Positions 1-5,710 of a DNA stretch of 5,710 bases are shown piece by piece (the stretch's first letter is position 1; each line of letters begins with the position of its first letter). The translations under genes were made by a program, and so were the position numbers. Under the pieces are notes generated by a model. It saw only the letters and a program-made list of their open reading frames with translations. It was not told the origin of the DNA and did not search any database. Origin of the DNA: CAZGCA01 sp964524145 (lineage in GTDB: Bacteria > Hydrogenedentota > CAZGCA01); NCBI GenBank assembly GCA_964524145.1, contig CAZGCA010000142.1, forward strand, positions 1-5,710. The letters run 5' to 3'.

Positions 1-4
1 ATCT

Positions 5-33
5 ATTATAACATATCCAACCTTCACACTCAA
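5..33 (-). promoter_or_regulatory. Sigma-70-type promoter firing leftward out of the window
   Basis: On the minus strand a -35 element TTGAGT (28-33, four of six matches to TTGACA) is followed by exactly 17 bases and a perfect -10 element TATAAT (5-10). The -10 is preceded by TG and one base, an extended -10 motif. The stretch is clearly more AT-rich than the coding DNA around it. It lies 127 bases after the Rid-like stop, and the first transcribed base would fall at or beyond position 1. It therefore most likely drives a gene outside the window in the same orientation. Bacteria of the presumed group do have a housekeeping sigma factor, but their promoter preferences are less well known, so activity is inferred. 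Confidence 0.6.
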
Positions 34-159
34 TGCCTTAAGTTAGCGCATATGCCCCAAGGCAGAGAGCGTTGTCTCTTTGAGCTTTCTGATAAGGTAC
101 AGTTCTGTCTACCAAGCAGTTGCTGGTACACATCGAGATCGCGCGGTTGGACGAACCGA

Positions 160-1338
160 TTAGAACGCGGGAAGTCCGGGGTTGGATGCCGGCACAATGG
201 CGTTCCCTTCGATCTCGATGAGCCATCCCGGACGGCAGACGGGGGCCACAAGGGTCTCAAATGGAAGATCGCCGAAACGCTCCCGCATCTGCTGCCTGGC
301 CACTGCCTGATCGTTCGGGTCACGGACGTATGCGATAACAAAGCACATGTCGCTGAGCGCGGCGCCGGCTTGTTTCAACAACGCTTCGATGTTCTCGATT
401 GTGCGGTCAAGCTGGCGCGACACGTTCCCGGGATACAGGATATTGCCTTCGGGATCGATGCTTGCCGTGCCCGAGATGATGACATGCTTCCGGTCGCGGT
501 AGGCAACCGAGGTCGCACGTTCGAATGTCACCCCGTAAGCGTGCGGCGGGCCGAGGTAGTCGGGCGCTTCCGGATGCGCAATCTGTTCGGGTCGCACGCC
601 TGAGATTGCGTACGCGTCCATGGTCACCTTGGCGTCGACATTCGTTGACGAGCCCCCGATCCCCGTGCTGGCGATGAAGTGGGTATCGGGTGTCAGCCCG
701 CGTTGGGCGAAGAACTCTCTCCGAGCGACCACCATCCCGTTGTAGTTCACGTCGATGTTCTCTACGAACAGCCAGGTGCGGATAACATTGTCAGCCAACG
801 ACAGTCCCCGGGCCTGGAGCAATGCGTCGTATTCCTCGAAGACGCGCCATGTCTGATCGTAGGACGTCTTGCCTGTCACGCCTGTTACACCGGTCGTCCA
901 GTGATGGGAAAGCCCGTCTCGCCTCAGCGTCAAGGACGAGTCCTCGAGTGCCTTGTCCAGTTCAGTGCCGGAGTCCTTCACATGGTAAGCGTGAAGCGCC
1001 ACGTCTGCCGGAGGAAGAGGAGGCTGGCAGACCCACGACACGGCACACGGTTCGTCCGTGCGGCCTCGGCGGGACAATGGCCGGGCTTCGAGCGCGGCGG
1101 CCTGGTTCGGCAGGTCAGTGCAGAAGAAGCGCCTCAAAAGCGCCGTTCGCGTATCCAATCCCATGGAATCGAGAGCGTTTTGGTACGCACGGAATACCCA
1201 TTCCAATTGGGTATCGATAGTCCCACATTCTGTGGGGCGTATAATCAGGTGATACTCATCCACGCCGCCTGGTCCCGCAAAACGCGAAATGTTGGCCAAT
1301 GCGGGAAGGCTGCCGCAGTCAAAGGAGCAGAAATCCAT
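160..1338 (-). CDS. Rid/YjgF-superfamily protein, FkbO/Hyg5 chorismatase-like architecture
   Basis: A 392-residue protein without signal peptide or membrane segment, so cytoplasmic. Two or three Rid-like modules can be seen. The N-terminal part (about 28-145) starts DEYHLIIRP and includes RRFFCTDLPNQA (69-80) and CAVSWVCQPPLP (98-109). The middle part (about 158-250) has LADNVIRTWLFVENIDVNYN (181-200) and THFIASTGIGG (219-229). The C-terminal part (about 266-383) has YGVTFERATSV (268-278), HVIISGTASIDPEGN (285-299), TIENIEALL (313-321), YVRDPND (337-343) and VCRPGWLIEIEG (367-378). The single Rid domain is about 130 residues; this length and the APVCRPxWLIEIE ending match the long Rid-like proteins of Bacteroidetes and others and resemble the chorismatases FkbO and Hyg5. 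Automatic pipelines often call such proteins endoribonuclease L-PSP or translation initiation inhibitor, which is not supported here. The reaction is unknown; chorismate hydrolysis is only one possibility. The gene lies 196 bases after the PPC gene; co-transcription is uncertain. Start at 1338 chosen by its ribosome site. Confidence 0.85.
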   Translation of the reverse strand: MDFCSFDCGSLPALANISRFAGPGGVDEYHLIIRPTECGTIDTQLEWVFRAYQNALDSMGLDTRTALLRRFFCTDLPNQAAALEARPLSRRGRTDEPCAVSWVCQPPLPPADVALHAYHVKDSGTELDKALEDSSLTLRRDGLSHHWTTGVTGVTGKTSYDQTWRVFEEYDALLQARGLSLADNVIRTWLFVENIDVNYNGMVVARREFFAQRGLTPDTHFIASTGIGGSSTNVDAKVTMDAYAISGVRPEQIAHPEAPDYLGPPHAYGVTFERATSVAYRDRKHVIISGTASIDPEGNILYPGNVSRQLDRTIENIEALLKQAGAALSDMCFVIAYVRDPNDQAVARQQMRERFGDLPFETLVAPVCRPGWLIEIEGNAIVPASNPGLPAF

Positions 1339-1534
1339 TCGGGACATCCCTTCTGTTCGCCATCCCGTCAAGCCAGTACAGACGCCGGTTCACAGTCGTG
1401 CCCTTCGCGTTTTCGATCATTTGTTCGCGCCAGGCTTACCAGCGTTCATTGCCGCGACCGGTCACGTTGCGTTCCTTAGCCACGATACTCGGTCGCCGCG
1501 GTACGGAGGTAGAAACGGCATATGCTTTGGAGTC
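1339..1534. other. Intergenic gap between the PPC and Rid-like genes
   Basis: A gap of 196 bases. I see no convincing sigma-70 promoter for the Rid-like gene: a TTGACG on the minus strand near 1366-1371 has no matching -10 element at the right distance. There is no strong hairpin with a T-run after the PPC stop either. A minus-strand frame through the gap is open except for one TAA (see findings). Confidence 0.4.
1347..1352 (-). promoter_or_regulatory. Ribosome binding site deciding the Rid-like gene start
   Basis: The minus strand reads AAGGGA, then 8 bases, then ATG at 1338. The alternatives are weaker: the in-frame ATG at 1347 overlaps this purine run and so has no spacing, and the in-frame TTG at 1371 has no purine-rich site at a suitable distance. 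Confidence 0.5.
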
Positions 1535-3967
1535 TTATCGTTGCACGATCTCGAGAGGCATGGCCGGCAATACGCCGAGAGAGACACGTCTTCTCTGTGG
1601 CGCTTTTCCGCCTCGGCCGGCCACCTCAGTTTCCATGAACGCTTCGACAATCATGTTGTCCGCGAACCCGGGCTCCAACGCATCGCCATCGGCATTTAGA
1701 CGGAACGCCAGGCCACCGGGCACAACGGTCACCTCCTGAAGGGTCAACCCCTCGGGCGGTTCGCTGAGTTCCAGCTCAACCTCTCGGAGCTTCGGATGCT
1801 TCGGAGCTCTGATCCGCACTTGCGTCGTGCCGCCCGCGGGAACCCGGACACTATCGCTGTCGGCCAGTCCAAACAGCCGTCCGCGAAACCTCGGCTTCCT
1901 TACCGAGACAACAAGCTCCTGGCACGGTGCCAGGTGCCGGTACAAAAATGCCTGCATCATATCTTCAGAAGGAACGACGGGACGGCTGACCGTTTGTCCG
2001 CCGATCAGGGCTCGACCCTCCAGCCGCAACGCGACCGGCCGACCCGTGGGCCGGAGGGGCGCCTCCAGAGTCATGCGGACGCTGTCCTGTCCTCGAGGAA
2101 TCCTCCCTCCGTTCAGTGCGAAACCAGCGGGCGCGTCTTTCAACACCAATTCGATATCGCCGTCGAATCCGTCCTTACGCAACGCGTGCACGCAGAGGGG
2201 AACGAACCCGGCGGCGGGCACGTTGATGGTCGAGGGCGTCATGCGGAGCGTGAAATCGTGCCGCGGCGGCGAGATGCGCAACCGATAGCCGTATGCAGCG
2301 CCTCCATGATGCTGAGCATCTGCCAGATGTATACAGTAAACCCCGTCCTCCGGAAGCCGGGCACGTAGATACGAATCGGCGTGGTGTGTCAGTAATCCCA
2401 TATCCCTGTGCAGGTGGCCTTCCTTTTGCATGTCGTCGTCGTTCCAGTCCAGCACGGTTCCCGATGCGTCGGTAAGCCGCAGCAGCGAGTCCAACGGGGA
2501 GTGCAACCTGCGAGCACACACCTCAGCCACCACTTCGTCGCCGGCGTGTCCCTCGAACAGGAACACGTCGACATCATCGGTCCCTGCAATGCGACCGTTG
2601 ACAGTTCGAGGCAGGCTGATCCGTTGCGCGTTCCGCACGATGGCGTTGGGCTCGGTTTCGCTGCACTCGGGCATGGCACCCACGGCATACGTGACGCTGT
2701 CGGTAACCCATTTACCTTGACGCAATGCCGTCCGGCGGACGCGTTCGCCGCTCGGTCGAGTGTCGAGGAACAGCTGGTTCCGGGTAAGGTTCCATCCGGT
2801 GATCGACGCGACCGTAGTAACACCCGCTCGGCCGCCCAACGGGTACATCCCCGTGATGAACGGTTGTTCCCCCACGGCGATCCGATACACGAAATCCTCT
2901 CTTCCGCGATGGATCGAGTCGCGGACCTCCAACTCGTACACCCCGTTCGCGGGAATCTTGTAGAACAGCACCGGGTCGGGATCAAACCGGTAATCATCTG
3001 CAAAAGCCACTTCGTTGCCCTTGGCGTCGTAAAGGGTCAGTGTTGCCTGGAACCAACCGGGCACAGCATCCGCCAAATAGGGAATCAGCCGGCGGGCATT
3101 CACTTGCATGACAAGCTGTTGTCCTCGCTTCGCCCTGAAGCGGAAGCGATCGATGTCCCCGGGCATGATCTGTCCGTTCAGTAACACGGGCAGAGAAATC
3201 GGGCGCGCCTTCGGCAGCTTCGCATTGGGAATGATTCTCGAGTCGTTAGGTTCGAGCTCACAGACTTCGGGCAGTTGACCAACTTGGAATACCATGGGAT
3301 TGGTCAGTCCGAGTGGCGTTTCGATCCGCAACTCACGGTCGCCGGGCGCCGCATTGGAATCGATGCTGACCTCGATCAGCACCATTTCGGCAATCTGTGT
3401 GTTGAGCTGTCTCTTCCATCTGGGGAAAAAGAGCTGATGTACTAGATGTTGCAGTTCTCTTAGACTCTTATCTTCCAGGTTATACAATAACGGATGCTCG
3501 ACGGGTCTATAGGGCGACTTCCGTGTGTTATCCTTCTTCGTTGGGGTTTCGTTTTTCGCTGCCGCGGTACTCTCCGCGCCCTTTCTTGGAGTGGGTTTCC
3601 CCGCGTCCTTTTGAGCCGGACCGCTCCCGGGAGGCCTCAGCCGCCGACCTTTCCCGGGCAGCTCGGCCAACCGCTTTTCTCTCACCATTTCCAACCGTTT
3701 CTGGAGCTCCTCGCGCTGTTCTTTCTGGATATTCCTGACCGGTCTGTAATGCTTAATAACCTTTGCGTGCACGCCGTCACCGGATACGAACACTTTTCTG
3801 GCGCCTCTGAGCAACTGGCCGCCGGCCGTGACATGAAACACGTCTCCTCGTTGCCCGCCGCTGGGGTAGAGATAGCCGATATTTGGCTCTCTTTGAGTCG
3901 ACTGGCCCCACGCGCTTGTAGCATACAAGGTTGCGAGCACGACGAGAGCTGGTTTGGAGAGTCTCAT
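1535..3967 (-). CDS. Secreted protein with two TIG-like plus PPC domain pairs
   Basis: An 810-residue protein without recognisable catalytic motifs. Residues 1-21 are a Sec-type signal peptide (MRLSKPALVVLATLYATSAWG, cleaved before Gln22). Residues 30-75 start a TIG/IPT-like domain (YPSGGQRGD, then GARKVFVSGDGV). This domain is split by a charged insert at about 76-190: a likely coiled coil (QKEQREELQKRLEMVREKR), a Lys/Pro/Ala-rich linker (about 105-150) and a helical piece (EDKSLRELQHLVHQLF). The fold resumes with APGDRELRIETPLGLTNPMV and FQVG (207-230). PPC domain 1 runs about 233-366 (ELEPND, DIDRFRFRAKRGQQ). A second TIG-like unit (YPLGGRAG) is at 370-432, and PPC domain 2 at about 433-567 (ETEPN, DDVDVFLFEGHAGDE). 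The rest, 570-810, is beta-rich and Ig-like. Such proteins regularly accompany DUF1549/DUF1553 and DUF1501 genes in Planctomycetes-like bacteria. The role is unknown; binding or scaffolding on the outside of the inner membrane is an inference. The start overlaps the DUF1501 stop as ATGA. Confidence 0.92.
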   Translation of the reverse strand: MRLSKPALVVLATLYATSAWGQSTQREPNIGYLYPSGGQRGDVFHVTAGGQLLRGARKVFVSGDGVHAKVIKHYRPVRNIQKEQREELQKRLEMVREKRLAELPGKGRRLRPPGSGPAQKDAGKPTPRKGAESTAAAKNETPTKKDNTRKSPYRPVEHPLLYNLEDKSLRELQHLVHQLFFPRWKRQLNTQIAEMVLIEVSIDSNAAPGDRELRIETPLGLTNPMVFQVGQLPEVCELEPNDSRIIPNAKLPKARPISLPVLLNGQIMPGDIDRFRFRAKRGQQLVMQVNARRLIPYLADAVPGWFQATLTLYDAKGNEVAFADDYRFDPDPVLFYKIPANGVYELEVRDSIHRGREDFVYRIAVGEQPFITGMYPLGGRAGVTTVASITGWNLTRNQLFLDTRPSGERVRRTALRQGKWVTDSVTYAVGAMPECSETEPNAIVRNAQRISLPRTVNGRIAGTDDVDVFLFEGHAGDEVVAEVCARRLHSPLDSLLRLTDASGTVLDWNDDDMQKEGHLHRDMGLLTHHADSYLRARLPEDGVYCIHLADAQHHGGAAYGYRLRISPPRHDFTLRMTPSTINVPAAGFVPLCVHALRKDGFDGDIELVLKDAPAGFALNGGRIPRGQDSVRMTLEAPLRPTGRPVALRLEGRALIGGQTVSRPVVPSEDMMQAFLYRHLAPCQELVVSVRKPRFRGRLFGLADSDSVRVPAGGTTQVRIRAPKHPKLREVELELSEPPEGLTLQEVTVVPGGLAFRLNADGDALEPGFADNMIVEAFMETEVAGRGGKAPQRRRVSLGVLPAMPLEIVQR
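2267..3271 (-). repeat. Duplicated PPC domains inside the secreted protein (diverged copies)
   Basis: Two diverged copies of the same unit can be aligned by eye at protein level: about 2870-3271 (residues 233-366) and 2267-2671 (residues 433-567). Both begin with PE, a Cys and E-x-E-P-N, continue with L-x-x-x-V/L-x-N-G-x-I and D-x-D-x-F, then a VNARRL / VCARRL strand, a L-x-D/x-G-x-x-x-A/D turn, and a P-x-x-G-V-Y strand. They are separated by the second TIG-like unit. The copies are too diverged for DNA-level repeat behaviour, so this is an old domain duplication and not a recombination repeat. Confidence 0.75.
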
Positions 3968-5301
3968 GAGACCATGATCTCCTTCAGGCGTCCGCCGCTC
4001 TTTGTGCCGGCTTCAGCCGACGGCAGAACACGAACATCCAATCTCCGGGGATTGGGCAACGGTCCGTCGGGATCGATTCCGAGCAGTTCGTACATGCTCC
4101 CGATCAGGTCGCACGGATATACAGGACGTTCCGCCACTTCTTCGCCTTTCGCGTCCGAGGCACCGACGACGCGCCCGCCTTTGAACCCGCCGCCGGCAAG
4201 CACCGCAGAGAAGCACTTGCCGTAGTGCCCGCGACCACCGTTCCAGGGCGGGTTCCACTGGACGGTCGGAGTCCGTCCAAATTCGCCGCTCCACCACACA
4301 ATCGTGCTGTCGAGCAGGGCGCGATCGGCCAAGTCCTGCAACAACGTGGCCATGCCCTTGTCCATTTCGGGCAGCTTCCGTCGCATGGTCTCGAAATGCT
4401 GTTTGTGGGTATCCCACCCCTTGTAGTTGATGGTGATATAGGGCACACCGTGTTCGACCAGCCGACGCGCCATCAGGCAGGACTGCCCAAACGTATTGCG
4501 GCCGTACCGCTCTCGCACGTCGTCCCCCTCTTCGGACAGATCGAACAGCTTTCTGGCCTCGCCGAACATGAGACTGTACGCATTCTCCTCGCAATCGTCG
4601 AGCAGAGCAAAGTGCGGGTTGTCCGGCATAGCCTGCCCGAGCGTGTCGAGCGTATGGAGCAGTTCACGCCGTCCGCGCTGGCGATCATCGGAGACGCCTT
4701 CCGCGACGATTCCCTCCACTACGAACGGGTCCCGATTGGGATCGCCGCCGGTGGCAAACGGTTTGTATTGCTGCCCAAGGAAACCCGCCTCGGAAAAACG
4801 GCCTTGAGGCTGGGTCAACACAACGTAAGGCGGGGCCAGCCCTTCATACCCGTGATCGTACCCTTTGAACATCGACACGACAGCCCCAACACACGGGTAG
4901 ACCAGCCTCCCGGGATTGCGGCCGGTCTGCACTATATACGATGCCGTCTCATGAGCGTTCACGCCGTGGGTCATGCTGCGGATGATGGCATATTTGTCAG
5001 CCTGTTGCGCCAACAGCGGCAGCTGATCGCTGATCTGTATTCCATCGACATTGGTGGGGATCGCTTTGTTGAAAGGGCCGCAGTAGTCGTGGCCCGCGTC
5101 CGGCTTGGGGTCGAAGGTGTCTAGCTGTGATGGTCCGCCCCACATCCAGATCTGGATCACCGACTTTGCCCGTGCCGGCTCGGGCGTAATCCCGGCAAGA
5201 ACGTCACGATTCCCGACCAGTGTCAGTCCGGCCGCACCTAGAAATCCCCGTCTCAACGCTTCGCGGCGTGTTATGCCGTTTGCGGTCTTTCGCTCGCGCA
5301 T
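3964..5301 (-). CDS. DUF1501 family exported protein (alkaline phosphatase/sulfatase-like fold)
   Basis: A 445-residue protein of the usual family length. Residues 11-30 form a twin-arginine signal: TRREALRRGFLG holds two RR pairs, and the second (RRGFLG) fits the RRxFLK consensus. It is followed by a hydrophobic stretch and a possible ARA cleavage site at 43-45. The mature part starts with the strand KSVIQIWMWGGPSQLDTFDPKP (46-67, read as two pieces SVIQIWMWGG and PSQLDTFDPKP). Further family motifs are SMTHGVNAHE (109-118), YKGWDTH (293-299), LPEMDKG (310-316), WWSGEFGRTP (336-345), a GRGHY block (356-360) and LAGGGFKGG (368-376). The Asp and His residues of these motifs are the likely metal ligands by analogy with the alkaline phosphatase clan. 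The substrate is unknown. The gene sits 29 bases after DUF1553 and overlaps the PPC gene by four bases, so it belongs to one operon. One oddity is GRGHY, where many relatives have GRDH. The start at 5301 was chosen from the ribosome site and the Tat signal position. Confidence 0.94.
   Translation of the reverse strand: MRERKTANGITRREALRRGFLGAAGLTLVGNRDVLAGITPEPARAKSVIQIWMWGGPSQLDTFDPKPDAGHDYCGPFNKAIPTNVDGIQISDQLPLLAQQADKYAIIRSMTHGVNAHETASYIVQTGRNPGRLVYPCVGAVVSMFKGYDHGYEGLAPPYVVLTQPQGRFSEAGFLGQQYKPFATGGDPNRDPFVVEGIVAEGVSDDRQRGRRELLHTLDTLGQAMPDNPHFALLDDCEENAYSLMFGEARKLFDLSEEGDDVRERYGRNTFGQSCLMARRLVEHGVPYITINYKGWDTHKQHFETMRRKLPEMDKGMATLLQDLADRALLDSTIVWWSGEFGRTPTVQWNPPWNGGRGHYGKCFSAVLAGGGFKGGRVVGASDAKGEEVAERPVYPCDLIGSMYELLGIDPDGPLPNPRRLDVRVLPSAEAGTKSGGRLKEIMVS
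3979..3984 (-). promoter_or_regulatory. Ribosome binding site for the PPC gene, inside the DUF1501 coding end
   Basis: The minus strand reads AAGGAG, then 11 bases, then the ATG at 3967. The site encodes Lys-Glu near the DUF1501 C-terminus (KEIMVS) and serves the next gene. Together with the ATGA stop/start overlap at 3964-3967 it supports translational coupling. Confidence 0.6.
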
Positions 5302-5309
5302 GCTTGCAT

Positions 5310-5315
5310 CCTCGC
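5310..5315 (-). promoter_or_regulatory. Ribosome binding site deciding the DUF1501 start
   Basis: The minus strand reads GCGAGG, then 8 bases, then ATG at 5301. This supports initiation at 5301 rather than at the upstream in-frame ATG at 5373, which lies inside the DUF1553 coding region and would put 24 extra residues ahead of the Tat signal. Confidence 0.6.
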
Positions 5316-5330
5316 TTCTCGTCAATCCAG

Positions 5331-5710
5331 CTAATGCCGGTATAGAAACTCCTTCGTGTTGATCAACGCCCATGACAGATCGCTCACCGCCTGTCGCGTG
5401 CCTAGCCCGCTGGTTCGAGCGTACTTCTCACTATCGGCAATCTCGGCTTGCGTTGGAGGACGCGATAGGATTTTGAGGTACATCGCAGTGATCAGGAAGC
5501 GACTGTCCCCTTTGGCAGTCCTCATGAGTTCGCGTAACCACCAACTGCGTTCGATTTTCTTCTGAATATGAGTTGAATTAAGCAGGTGCAGCCGCTGCGC
5601 GTCCGTGGGCTGGTTGTTCCGTTCGGATTCCAGGCCGGTATCGCGCGGGGGACGGCCGAACATCTCGAGAAACTGGCTGGTAATGCTGCCGTCCGCCAGC
5701 AGGATGGTGC
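5331..5710 (-). CDS. DUF1553 (PSD1) domain protein, C-terminal part only
   Basis: This is the last 126 residues of a larger protein whose start lies beyond the right edge; the frame is open to the window end. The family signature FGRPPRDTGLESERNN is followed by PTDAQRLHLLNSTHIQKKI, then a helical stretch LYLKILSRPPT-like (here MYLKILSRPPTQAE) and the ending DLSWALINTKEFLYRH. This is the classic C-terminus of DUF1553/PSD1 proteins. In Planctomycetes and relatives the full protein is usually about 700 to 1000 residues, with an N-terminal PSCyt1 cytochrome-like region and DUF1549 before DUF1553, and it is predicted to be exported. None of those upstream parts can be seen here. The molecular function is not known. 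The stop TAG lies 29 bases before the start of the DUF1501 gene, which is the usual operon partner. The family assignment is very secure; the presence of a haem-binding N-terminus is inferred from the family only. Confidence 0.95.
   Translation of the reverse strand, partial: TILLADGSITSQFLEMFGRPPRDTGLESERNNQPTDAQRLHLLNSTHIQKKIERSWWLRELMRTAKGDSRFLITAMYLKILSRPPTQAEIADSEKYARTSGLGTRQAVSDLSWALINTKEFLYRH

Noticed and set aside
96..127. Two short overlapping inverted repeats after the Rid-like gene as a terminator
   Set aside because: Stems of six to seven pairs with bulges share bases 111-113, and no T-run follows on the minus strand, so an intrinsic terminator is not supported.
52..603. A 183-residue plus-strand open frame at the left end
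   Set aside because: Most of it is antisense to the 3' half of the Rid-like gene and there is no family resemblance.
1339..1371. Upstream starts for the Rid-like gene (TTG at 1371, ATG at 1347)
   Set aside because: The ATG at 1338 has a purine-rich site at 8 bases; the others lack suitable spacing, and the added residues (TGWRTEGMSR) look like leader DNA.
1366..1371. TTGACG on the minus strand as a -35 box for the Rid-like gene
   Set aside because: No -10-like hexamer at 16 to 18 bases; the position is also too close to the start codon.
679..1479. A 266-residue plus-strand open frame opposite the Rid-like gene
   Set aside because: Antisense to a well-conserved gene, no recognisable motif, no ribosome site identified.
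2408..3184. A 258-residue plus-strand open frame opposite the PPC gene
   Set aside because: Antisense shadow of the PPC domains; no recognisable motif.
4225..5124. A 299-residue plus-strand open frame opposite the DUF1501 gene
   Set aside because: It lies fully antisense to a gene with strong family motifs; the translation shows no domain and has the Arg/His/Pro-rich look of a shadow frame in GC-rich DNA.
5302..5373. Longer DUF1501 start at 5373, overlapping DUF1553
   Set aside because: It would put 24 unrelated residues before a standard Tat signal, and the ATG at 5301 has a clear GAGG site.

Overview
All four protein genes in this window lie on the minus strand and read leftward. In transcription order they are: the C-terminal end of a DUF1553 (PSD1) protein, cut by the right edge of the window; a complete DUF1501 protein with a twin-arginine signal; a complete 810-residue secreted protein with two PPC (bacterial pre-peptidase C-terminal) domains; and a 392-residue intracellular protein of the Rid/YjgF superfamily, related to the FkbO/Hyg5 chorismatase fold. 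No tRNA, rRNA, CRISPR array, insertion sequence or phage gene was seen. The long plus-strand reading frames are antisense shadows.

The DUF1553, DUF1501 and PPC trio is typical of Planctomycetes and other PVC-group or PVC-like bacteria such as Verrucomicrobia, Lentisphaerae and Hydrogenedentes-type lineages. Such genomes often carry many paralogous copies. The DNA is moderately GC-rich by eye, which fits but does not settle a genus or phylum.

Layout from right to left. DUF1553 ends at 5331. After 29 bases the DUF1501 gene starts at 5301, behind a GAGG ribosome site. Its stop codon overlaps the start of the PPC gene as ATGA at 3964-3967, so these two are probably translationally coupled. The PPC gene ends at 1535. 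A 196-base gap follows, with no clear promoter or terminator. The Rid-like gene runs from 1338 to 160. At the far left edge a very good sigma-70-type promoter (TTGAGT, 17 bases, TATAAT with a TG extension) points leftward, so a further gene or operon probably begins just outside the window.

The first three genes look like one operon for an exported assembly. DUF1553 partners normally carry a PSCyt1-type cytochrome/DUF1549 region upstream of the part seen here. DUF1501 has an alkaline-phosphatase/sulfatase-like core, and the PPC protein is a multidomain beta-rich exported partner. The biochemical role of this module is not established. The Rid-like gene is cytoplasmic by sequence, and its link to the module is only positional. 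I found no convincing new defence or mobile system. The points most worth a second look are the atypical Rid/chorismatase-like enzyme, the outward promoter, the duplicated architecture of the PPC protein, and a stop-interrupted frame in the gap before the Rid-like gene.
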